Part shown: in pieces, positions 23,561 through 35,500 of the stretch
Layout of the letters: each line of letters starts with the position of its first letter
Position numbering within the stretch: the first letter of the stretch is position 1
DNA from: Coturnix japonica
Taxonomy: Eukaryota; Chordata; Aves; Galliformes; Phasianidae
DNA length: 64,000 bases
Direction: 5' to 3'
Assembly: GCF_001577835.2 (NCBI RefSeq)
Contig: NC_029516.1
Coordinates: 56,626,594-56,690,593 of the forward strand
Made by a program: the position numbers and the translations under genes
Notes under the pieces: model-generated
What the model was told of the DNA's origin: nothing
What the model saw: the letters and a program-made list of their open reading frames with translations, nothing else
Databases searched by the model: none

Positions 23561-26500
23561 GAGTGGGTAATATCAGGGGAAGGTCTCTGTTTTGGGGGGC
23601 TTTGCGGCCTTGAAGGGTGGCTGTTCTGTTCCGATGGGTTTAAATCTTAAAGGCAAAGATGGGGGATGGCAGTTGGGTTGTTTTTTTTTTAACGTATATA
23701 ACCTGGCCATACTTCCATGAGCATTCTTGTTGACAGAAGCATCCTTATTTGTCCCTAATTGCTTTGCCTTTCATGCCAACAGTTGCAGCAGTCAGATCAA
23801 GAAACTGATTCAGGTCCAAACTAACACATTTTGGTCTGACTTTTTTGGCTTCCTTGGGGTGCAGCTGCAGGCAGTAAGGAGAAAGATGAGAGAGGAGAGT
23901 AAATGGCTGGAAACTGCAGGTTGTCATCTTCTAGGCCTGGGCCCCCCACAGAAGGAGGATATGGAGCTGCTGGAGTGAGTCCATAAGAGAGCCATGAGCA
24001 TGATCAGAAGGCTGGAGCACCTCGCCTATGAAGACAGGCTGAGGGTGTTGGGCTTGTTCAGCGTGGAGAAGAGACATCTGCAGGGAGACCTCACAGTGGC
24101 CTTCCACTACTTGAACGGAGCTTATCAACAGGAAGGGAACCAACTTTCTACATGGTCTAATAGACGTAGGACAAGGGGGAATGGTTTTAAACTAAAAGAA
24201 GGGAAATTTACTCAGAGTGGTGAGGCAATGGCACAGCTGCTCAGAGAAGCTGTGGTGCCCCATCCCTGGAGGCACTCAAGGCCAGTTTGAATGGGGCTCA
24301 TAACAAAAAGGTTATGTTGCAGACATCCAGGGAATTACTTCTTCTGGGAAATATATCAGGTCGAGTTTTAGGGACATTTACGATTGTCACAGAGGTTGAA
24401 TTCTATAAGAACATACAGTCTGGACCAAATTTTCCCATTTAGACATCAGTGTATCAATTATAAGCGTGTAGCTTTAAAGCATACTCCTTCTCCTGTTGCA
24501 TTGTTCTTTGAGCAAAGACAAAACTTCTGTTGCCTCTACTCTGTGAGTATGCCCTGGCTTCTGCTGCTCCCCTCACAATCATTACCTTTCTTATGCTCTT
24601 CTTCAGCCTTTCTCCAATGAAGATGGTGTCTGAATGGCTTTCTAAAAGAAGCTAAACCTGCTGTAACGCTACCAAGTGTTGTATCCACTATTGTAACATC
24701 TGCCTGTCCTACTGCAGCAAATTCTACAATTTAATAATGCTTTCCCTGCTCCACACAATGCATTTGATGTCTGAAACCACACAGCACTCCCTTGTCCTCT
24801 TACTGTGTAGCAGGTATTTCCTTATACGCTGTACTTGCCATCATCATCACCACCAATAGCTACTAAATGCCAATTTACTGCTGACCAGCACAGTATGTTT
24901 TGGCTTTATAAATGCTGCCTGCTTGAGCAATGCCTTCCTGTGTAGAAGGAACATGGCTTGTATTGCTGTCTTCTATAAATGTACCCTTCAGCGTAAGCCT
25001 CTTTATCTCCGTCTGAGTCATAGCAGACCACACCCCACAAGCACTGCAGTAGCTAAAATCCACGTGTGTGGATTTTCAGTGTCTGTCCCATTTCCTTCTC
25101 TGGCTGAGGACAGGACAGCCATCTACAGAACTAAAACACGTTATAGCAGCTGGGACAGGTGGACGCTGCCTGCACATTTCGTGCCCTGTACAGAGTTCAT
25201 GCATCTTCTCTGCTGTTAGTGAAGACTCTTCTTTCTTCCTTTCTCTTAGAATCACAGAATTGTTTGTGTTGGAAGGGACCTTTAAAGGCCATGTAGTCCA
25301 ACACCCCTGCAGTTAACAGGGACACTCACAACTAGATTGGATGCTCAGAGCCCCTCCAGCCCGGCCTTGAGTGTCTCCAGGGATGGGGCATCTGCCACCT
25401 CTCTTTTTCCTTATGTCCAGTCTAAGTCTCCCCTCTTTTAGTTAGAAATAATTTCCCTTTGTCTTATCACAGCAGACCCTGTTAAGGAGTCTGTCCACTT
25501 CTTTCTTACAGCTTCCCTTTAGATACTGAAAGGATGGATCTCTGTGGAGCCTTCTCCATGCTGAACAGCCCCAGCTCTCTCAGCCTGTCCTCTCAGGGAG
25601 GTGTTCCATCCCTTAGGTAATTTTTGTGGCCCTCCTCTGGATGTGCTCCAATGGGTCCATGTCTGTCATGTGCTGAGGACTCCACACCTGGATGCAGCAT
25701 TTCAGGTGAGGTCTCACCAGTGCAGAGGGGCAGGATCACCTCTCTCACCCTTCTGGCCATGCTTCTTTTAATGCAGCCCAGGATAATGGCTTTCTAGGCT
25801 GCAAGGACACATTGCTGGCTCATGCCTAGCTTGCCATCTACCAGTACTTCCAAGTCCTTTTCAGCAGAGCCATGCTCCATCCTTACATCCCCCTACTTGT
25901 AGTGATAATAAGTGTTGCCACAGCCTTGCAATTGGATTTGTTGAACCTCATGAGGTTCTCTGGGGCCCACTGCTTGAGCCTGTCTAGGTCTCTCTGGATG
26001 GCATCTCGTCCCTTGGGAGTGTTGGACAGTCATAGCTTCTATGCTGTAATTCTGGAGGTAATGCTTTCTGGTGGAAGCAAGATCATACTTTAACCCACTC
26101 TTTGTAGCAGATTTACTTTCCTATGTTCTCCTCCTGAAAGGAAGGACTAAGGATGCTGATCATTGCTGACCATCTCTTGGCTTACAGTGTATCATTACAC
26201 AGCTGGGTTTCTTAGATATGACAAAAAGTGACGATGCTATTGAAGTGGGAGATCAATGAGGTGGCTGATCTAACAATAATCATAGCATATTTATAAACTG
26301 AAAGTTCTGCTGACCTACAGTATGAACACTGTGCTTGTCCTGCGTTAGAGTGTAGAAGGAGCACATTTTAGGTGAGGACTGCCTTTTATCCCCACCGTGT
26401 GTTAGTGAGAAGCTTTTGCTGCTAAAAGGAGCGCACCGTGCAAGCTGATTTCACTGAAGCAACTGCAGTTACTCCGTTAGCACAGGGTTTTCATACTAAC

Positions 26501-29500
26501 AGCAGCTCTTACTTTGTTTTGAACCTAGATCTACTAAAAAATCCTGTAGTAGCTATAGCAGGATCTGAGCAAAGAATGGCCAAAACTGATCAGGGTGGGT
26601 TTCACCAGTGGTAAAGATTTGCTGCCCAAGGAGGTTGTGGATGCCCCGTCCTTGGAGGTGTTCAAGGCCAGGTTGGACGGGGCCCTGGGCAACCTGATCT
26701 AGTAAAGGTGTATGTTTGGTGGCCCTGCCAGGCAGGGGGGTTGGAACTACATGATCCTTGAGGTCCCTTCCAACCCAGGTCGTTCTATGATACCCAACCT
26801 GAGGGAGCTCATTGGGGAGAGGAGGAAAGGAATGCAAGGAGTCCCTGCAGTGCAGAAAGTGCACCAGATTATGGTTATTCTTAATTCTGTCCCATTGTAG
26901 TGCAGATTTAAACAGCCCCCTTCCTTCTGCTGCTGTTAGTACAACTGCACTGAGGGCTTTGTGCTGAGCACAAGTAAGGGAAGTTCTCCAGTTCTGGGGG
27001 AAAAGAGAGGAAGTCCAGTGAAAATGGCTCCTTTTGTGCATCTCTGCCAGACAGGGGAACTACAGGCTAGGGCAGAACTAGTGCTGTGGGAATTGAGGGA
27101 ATTATATTATGAATAAAAGTGGTAATGAGGAGGTGCAGGTGAATATTTAAATGTCGCAGTCCTTGGGCTGTTGACTGATCTCTGTGGGTTTGAACTTCAC
27201 TTGAAATAAGTGGTAAGGGATCTTCTCAGCATATCCACTCTCCTGCAGCTGTCCATGCTCTTCCCCATGTGCCGTCACAGGGGCACAAAACAAGGGCTGC
27301 TGTTGGACCTATGCTGCTTCCTGAAGGTGGGCTGTGCCACACAGTCCTACCCAATGCTGTGTCTGCATTCTCTTGGCATCTTCAAACCCTGGGTTCAGCA
27401 GGTGATCTGACCTTTACAAGATCTGCAGTTGAAAAGACCCTGTATAATCTTTCAGACTTCTTTTTAATTCAAGCAGAGAAGCCTTTTTTGCTTGTTTGTT
27501 TTTTCTTCTCTGGGGTTTGTTTTGTATTCTAGCTTCGTTAGAATAGCATGTGTCCCTGGCCAAATAATGCATTTGCTTAGACAGGATATAACTTCGGGCT
27601 GAGATAATAAACACCTCATCAGTGAAAAGCTGATGATTACTGGGAGCCTCCTGACCTTTCAGCTGAGTCCCTCAGCCATGTCAGCATTCTCAAATGCTCC
27701 CACTTCTCTAATTTGCAGACTGCTTGGGTGCAGTGTGGGAAGTGGCTGGGGACATCCCTGGACAAAGAGCCAGGCGTGTGTGAAGATGGCAGCTATAGCA
27801 ATAAGGGACACATCCCTTACAGGTGTTAATGGACACAAGTGATCCTCACCACCTGGAGAACAAAAACTCCTCTCTTTGCAGCTGGGTGAGGAGAATGGTT
27901 CTAGTTTGTGAGCCTGGGGGGTTTGTTGCTGTGATTTGTGTCAGCTGAAGCTCTGAGGCAAGCAGACACCTATATGCAGAACTCTTGATGCTATGCTTAT
28001 ACTACAGCTTGGAAATAGACAAAAGCCACTCTAGTGCCAAAACACCAAATAGAATGGTCTGACTTGAAGTTGCTTTGCTTCTTTGAGGTAATGTAGGCAG
28101 AGATGATGTTACCGTGAACAGCAGTTCTTGTATCATATATTGTGGAGTTGTAGGGCAGGAGGGAAGAAGTGTATTGAGCACTGGGTACAGCTTTTGTCCA
28201 TGATACAAAGAACCCCATGACTTCAAGTTAACTAAAATCAGTGTTTCAGTTTACAGGTAGAATATTGCAAAAGGAGAGGAGCTTAACACAGCCAATCAGT
28301 GGCCTGGGCAGCATTGCCAGGTGTGACCTGGTTACTTGCCTCAATCCTGGGATTACAATCATCAGTAGATCTAATGCTGTCTTCATGTGACTTGTAAAAG
28401 TCCATGGAGGCACATCATAAAACCCTGCAAACTACCTTAGTGGCATTTTGAAGTAATATTGGTGATACAATTGGGAACGTCTTCAAAATTATTACAGGAT
28501 AGGAATGAAACTCTCAGTTTCTCTTAGCCTTGTGTTCATAATGCTTCCTTTTATGAATCTGTCTGGAGCTGGCTTGTTCGAGACTATCTCATGCTCCCCA
28601 TGTAGCAAAGTGATGCTGAAAATGCCCTTGCAGCCACTGCAGTAGCTTTCATCTGTGGACTATATCAGTGAAATTGTCACTGAAATTGTCATTTTTGACT
28701 TCTCCCTAACAGTAACACTGGGTCCATCTGAGCATGGACAGAGCTTGGTGAGAAATCTGATCAGTTGTCTAAGTAACAGCCTTTGCTTTCTGAAATACAC
28801 ATAATCATGTTCGTCTGCTTGCAATACAGGAGAGGAGCTGCAGAGGTGTAAAGCCACAGCAGCAACCTCCTACCTGCAGATAGAAAAGAATTAAGCTTTG
28901 TGACTGCCTATGGCTGCTCGCTTATTAAAGCCTGCAAACTGTGTTTCCACCATTGATACCTGACTTTGGTGAGCACTTCATGAGCAGCACTTTTGAGTGC
29001 TAGGAAAACCGCTGGATTTTGTTGAGGCAGAATGTAACCTGTACCTCATTCGAGAAGTGTCAGAAGTAACTTCTAATAAGAAGGAATGCCTTTAGGAGGA
29101 CATACTGACTTTGTATATGAAAACAGTGCTTCTGAAAGCTAGAGACTTGAGCTCTCTATTTAGTGATGTGTTTTAGTACCTGTATGTTGTAAATCTGAGC
29201 AGGTGATCTCAGTGTGTGACATTGAAGCTGCTGAGGATGCTCCTGAGTGCCTTCATGCTACTTTTCTTTTTAAGATTAATTTTTTTCAACTATTCTTTTC
29301 AGCACAAATAATACAGTGTATTGTGTATAGAATGTAGCATAGCTTTGTGCTGCACAGTATTTTACCTTTAACTGAATAGATTATTGGCTAAGAAACTGGA
29401 ATCCACCTAGTGACCTTTTATGTGAATCTCTTTCAGGCACCTTTTTGGGCATACATCCTGGGTGCGTTAGGACTTTTTATCTACCAATCTCTGGATGCTA

Positions 29501-32500
29501 TAGATGGGAAGCAAGCAAGGAGGACAAACAGCAGCTCTCCTCTAGGAGAGCTCTTTGATCATGGTTGCGACTCTATTTCTACAGGTAGCCTTAACCTACT
29601 GTTACGCATCCCAGTTGTAAAAATAAGTTAGCTGTTTTCAAGAGGAGCTGATGAATCATACATTTGTTGAAACTGGAAGGAACCTCTGGTGACTGTCTGG
29701 TTCAGGCCCATGCTCAGGGCAGAATCAGATTGTTCCCTTCTCCACCATTGCCCAGTCACTGCAGCCAGGGCTGCCCTTGACTTTTGCATCCCTGATGAGG
29801 GAGGGTATTTCAGAAGCACTTTTAGAAGGTGTTTTGTAATACACAGTGTATGCTTACTTGTACATCTTCATGCACTTGGGGCTCGATAATGAACAACATT
29901 CAGTAAGAGCATTGCTACAGATTATATTATGCGTGGCTCATGTTTTCCAGTAAGGTACAATTGATAAACAGGATTTACGTGCCTATAAGGCTGATGCTGG
30001 AACATGAAGCTAAGGGTTCTGCTTTATGTAAATTGTGCCAGAAAACCCTTATGGGCATCCAGCCTGGCATTTAGGAGGAGGGTTGTTTATAAATGTTTCT
30101 TAAAAGAATAAGCTTAAAAAAAGTTGTTTGGGAGTTTCTAAAAAGAAAGCCTCGCTCAGTTTTACTTTCTGTAACCTAGCAGCTGTTGGTGGCAATACCT
30201 GCATTTCCATGTCAATTTAAATGGCCAAAACATTTGCCTTGTGAAGAGTTGGGATGTTCTTTATGCCTCAGTTCCCAGCAGAGCACTACCAGTCTTTGAG
30301 TACAGCTCTTCTGTTGGAGCAGATGTTTGTGCCATAGAGGAAATTTTAAAACTCAAAGGAATGACCACAGTACGCTATGGAGTGTGGCCTTCCTTTGGAA
30401 GGAGCCTTGTGTTTTGGTGTTTTGATCTCTCCCACCAACACTGTCCCTGATGTTAGCTACTTAAGTCATATTCTCATCTTGTTATAGTGACCTGAAATGC
30501 CTTGTGATTTTCTCTTAATTGCAAGCATAGAGGGTATATGACTAACATGTTCGTTTCTGCTTTTCAGTTTTTGTTGTCCTTGGATCCTGCATAGCAATCC
30601 GACTAGGAACAAACCCTGACTGGTTGTTTTTCTGTTGTTTTGTGGGACTGTTCATGTTCTATTCTGCTCACTGGCAGACATATGTATCAGGCATATTAAG
30701 GTTTGGAAAGTAAGTAGGTATCTTTTAGAACTGCATATGACAATATCTGAGGCTGCTAGCTACTTGATTTCCATTTCTTCTTGTTCTTTCTTCCCCACGC
30801 TCTCTCTTCCTGTCACCCCCTTCCTAGTCTCCCTTCTGCCCTAGCAGACTTCTGTTTTACTTTGATTTTAAGATCTGTGTTATACTGAGTACAAGACTTG
30901 TTCTTTTAGTAGTTGATTGTAGTTACCTGTGCTTTATTTGCATGCATTTAGTACTTATTTCTAGATTTATCCACACAGAGTTGTCTTGCCTGCAGTGTAA
31001 CCAAGCACCCTATATATAGGGGTAGGAACAGAGCGAGCATCTCTGATAGTTCCCATTATAATCAGCCTGCCATGGAGCAGATCCAGCACAGGGGATGCTG
31101 AATCAATGCATTTGTAGCAAAATTCCCTGGTAATGGATTTATCTTCTGTGAACATGTTCAGTCTTCCTTCAAACAAACTTTATGCATCCAGCACATTCAT
31201 AGTTTCACAGAACTATGCCAGTGCTTGGAGAAACAAACTGGGTTTATTTGGGGTTTTTGCTTTTCATCTGGTTCATACTGACTTTGATGTTCTTGAGGTT
31301 TTGTGTTAGGTCGCAGTTCTGCTTGATTTCTGTCATGTTGTTCATGATTTTGTAGAAATTGAGTCTGTTCTCACTGAACTGTGGGAGGAGGGGTCACTGA
31401 CAATCATGTGAAGGATAACTATTTTGCTTTAGCTCCCAATAGTGTGGAGAATGCTCCACATACCCGTCTGTAGCTGTGGCAGTGCCTAGCATGGTCTTGT
31501 ACTGTCTTCAAGCAATGAGATGCACTTTGATAGTGATTTCTGAGGAAAGGAGAAGTGACCTCCTCATCAGCTGTAACTGAAATACATGAGAGGTGAAGGC
31601 TGTCCTGACAATCCTTGCTACGTGTTAAGCAGCCTACTTTACAGTACTAGTGAGCTCTGTCCTGCAAGAAGCACCTTAGCAAAGCAGAGTACCACTGCAG
31701 GCTAATGATCAGCTGCCTGCATGCTGTTTGGTATCTATCTGAAAGGCAGGCTGTCTCTGCAGTAATGCTAAGAGCTCTTTTTATTTGCTGGCCACACAAA
31801 CTATAACTCCCGTGCCTGCATACCCATCCTGCTTTTCTCCAAAGGACATTCTGTCCTGTAGACAGAAAGGGATGCTTTAGAATGATGGGTGGAAGGATAA
31901 TTCTTGTAAGTGACAGTGGACTGTAATGGAAATGAACTATGCCATAAGCTCAGGGCATCTGTACCAAGCATTGCATTTCTGTGCCTTCTGTTGCATAAAA
32001 CATGAGAATGATTTCCCCATATCAAGAAGGCACTGAAGCTCTCATACCACATACATTTTCTTCACTAAAAATGTAGTGGCTTCTGCATAAAAACAGCGAT
32101 AATGCATAGTACAAGCAGTTTGGGATACCCCGGTGTTCCATGCTTTTTGCTTGAAGCCAAGCAGACACAATGTCTCTCCAAAATAACTCATTTCTGTGTA
32201 CTGAAAGCAAATCAGGATTTTTCCAAGGCTTGCAATTTTGTCTTTTAAGAATAGTTGTTGTAGTAGTTCACTCTAACTATGATAATGCATAATATGCATG
32301 GAAGCTTTCACTGATGCTGTTCCTGAATTAATGGCATTTGATTTTGGAAGTGAAATTACTGATGAGTCTCAGCACTGATGGCCAGGAAGAAGAATCAGCA
32401 CAGCTGGGTAATATACCACTGCCAGGCTGTACAGATAGAATGCTCCAGGGCTCAATAAAATCTTTGGCCTTCAATTTGAGCTGTGCTGCAGCCAGCTGTC

Positions 32501-35500
32501 TGAGCCTCTGTAAAATTAAGTACAAAACTTAGGCACGTATGATGACTCAGCTTGGAGTCCTGTCACTTCACTAAACAGGCACGGAATACAAACTCACACA
32601 GATGAGCAAGCTGAATTGGTTCATCTTACAGTCTGAGCAGTGCCCACACCTAGGAAGAGTGAGGGAGCATGACAGCACAGGAGGGAGGGAAGAGCTGCCC
32701 CTTCTTACTTAAAGCTTTCAGCAATGACAAGCACCTCAGTGTGTCATCTTGTACATAAAACATCAGCTCTTCTAAGAGTCTGAACACTGCAATGAAACCT
32801 GGCATATTTTGTTGCTATCCTACATTAAAAAGTTTGATGTTATTGTGAGTATCAAGATCAGATAAGTGTTGTCCATTAGCCAAGAGCTGGTTCCCATCCC
32901 CTTTTGAAAACACACCACTTCCTGTGCAAACAATCTGTGTGCTAAGCAGGGAATGATGTGTCTTGATTTTGGTCAGTTCTTTAAAATAGCACATCTGTTC
33001 TAACTACTTAAGGAAATGTATTTTAAACATCCATTGTTAATGCTTGCTAGTTACTTTAGTACTCTGGGCTTTTTTTTAATACATACATATATATATATAT
33101 ACACATACATATTGAGCTCCTCTGAAAGTATTTCAGAAATCAGAGACAGTAAGACAGGTTGGCTCTGTCCCATTCTGCTCTTCATAGTTTCTACTTCTAT
33201 ATGATACTTTCAGTGTGTTTACTATGAGATTGACTTAATATTTTACATTACTACTTGCATAAGAAGTCTGTAGTTTATTCAAAATTCCAAAATAGTTAAT
33301 AGTGTATTTATTAAACACTTTTTCCCTATAATTGCATTCAGCTTGCCTTGATTAAGCATATAGGTTCAATTTTAAATGCTAACTAGAGATGTGTGCCTCC
33401 AAAGAGAGTATCTTTCTTAGATAAGGAAAAAGACATTCTGTATGTACTTCGTGACTTGAGGGGTAATCTGAAATAACTCATTTACTGTTCTCCCTCCCCC
33501 CACCTCCCTACACTTAAGGCAAACAGAACCTTTAACTGAATGACTAATATCTTTTTTTTTTTTTTTAGAGTTGATGTAACTGAAGTTCAGATAGCCATAA
33601 CGCTGTTGCTGTTGGTATCTGCATTTTGTGGAACAGCAGTGTGGGACTATACGGTAAGTGTGTAAGCACTTGGTGTTTCTATTAAGTAAGTGTTACTATT
33701 TGCTATGGTATTTGAAGCTATGCTGTGCAACTAGGATCAGTCCCTGCCAGCTGTCTGATGTTCTGTCTGGGCTTCCTGTACAACTATGGGTTATATTTAC
33801 ATTGTAGTTAAACTTAGATATAATGGTGTGATTCGCTGTGCACAAATTTAGAGCTACATAGAGGAAAAAAGACTCCATCTGCCATGTATGCAAACTAATG
33901 ATCTGTCACTGATACTCTGCTCATAGTGAAGCTTTAACACACTTTTTGTTACTTCTGTGTACTTTACTGCAAGACTTTCTGGCATTTCTGTTCAATTAAA
34001 TGATTTATAGGATGCTTTATTTTAAAATGGAGAGATGAACTGCTTTAATCTAACAGTTCTATGTTACTGCAGAAAAGCCAGATTTATGTGTCAGTGGAGA
34101 TATGTTGATTTTTAATGGTTATGTCAGAGCTGGCTTTAAACATCAATCACTATTTTTATAGAATTCTTTCCTGTCCAAACGCGTTTGTTTTCCTATCTCT
34201 GGCTTTGAGTCCATCTTTCAATATTCACTTCAGTGTGCAACAAAAGTACATCAGAGCAAACTCTCCATCCTTTCTGTTATCTTAGAAATGTAGTTCTGTT
34301 GGTCATAGGACGTGGAAGGCCTGAGACTATTCCATAGTTTTGATAACCTACGCAAATCAATCTAAATATAAAGCACCAAGCAATTCCAATTGGTCTACCA
34401 ATTTACTCAACAGTTAAGTAATGTTTAGCTGAGCTTTGTTTTCTGCAAGGTGCTTTTGCTCTATTTTCACACAGTTCTTTTCATGTTGGGAAACAACTTC
34501 ATATACTAATAATGAATTACGATTGCTTCTTCAACATTAAAATCTCTGACAGCTATGCTGTATCTATCTCAAAACAATCTGTATTAAAAAATATAGTCAA
34601 TGGTTTCAATTTATTGCTGCTTCTTTTTTTTTTTTTAAATCCTCTGCTGCCTTTGGAAGTTTCCTTGAAACTGCAATTGATTCTGAAAGGTAACTGTTTA
34701 ACACCAATTTTCATCCAGAGATGATTCTAAGTGCAAAGATACAGCATACAAAGAACGTGTATTAAAACACAAAGTAGGCAGATGGCGTTTGTGTTTCCTG
34801 TGGTTTAGTATTGTGGTACCCACTGAGAGGGAAGGAACTGTCCTTCCTGCCCCTCCCAGGTCATGGTGGAGCAAGTCTATGGCAAACTTTGGCTTATGGT
34901 GTTAAAAAAAAACACCTGAAGAACATTATAAGCACACACAGTATAAAATCTAGCTCAATGTCAAGACCGGAATTTGTTTCAATTTGACTTTTGAGTAATT
35001 ATTCTTAAAAGAAATGTGATGCCTTCAATAATAAGGAAATAAACTCCAAACATACTGTCCTCCTGAGCTTATTCTCAGCAAGACAGTAATGCAAGTAAAA
35101 TAATTCCTTACCAAGGGGTCAGCAGCGTTGTTGTTATTTTAATTAGTCACCTCTTGGGGGGGGGGGTAAAAATAAAGCTGATATCTATCTGTAACCTTTA
35201 ATATCTTTCTCTTGGCTTTCCCACTAAGGTGCATTTGATAGGCCTAGAACTGAAGTTCTTTGCAGTTGTTGGCATACTGTGTGGAACAGCAGTTTCATGT
35301 TTCAATTACTTCCGCGTCATCTTTGGTGGAGGGGTTGGAAAAAATGGATCTACAATAGCAGTAAGTTGCTTTAACGTTCTGAATAGGGTTTGAACAATTT
35401 ACATTTGTAATTTATCAGTCTTCAGGTAATCAAAAGAGTTTTGTCTCTTAAGCGTTTAAGCAGACAAGCGTATGGATTTCACAACTCAAATATATTTGTT

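Larger units (their letters stand above)
23411..29436 (+). other. CHPT1 intron 1
   Basis: A 6-kb intron and the main CR1 store of this gene. Three separate CR1 copies lie at about 23935-24300, 25245-26030 and 26585-26792. I see no coding or RNA gene between them. Confidence 0.85.

Noticed and set aside
22867-23613. 248-codon + strand frame and 157-codon - strand frame over the CHPT1 promoter
   Set aside because: GC-rich sequence lowers stop frequency on all frames. The CHPT1 frame from 23168 matches a known protein; these do not.
26553-27041. 162-codon - strand frame in CHPT1 intron 1 and its relative at 43443-43640
   Set aside because: Both owe their shared peptide to the CR1 3' end read antisense; this is repeat sequence, not a gene family.
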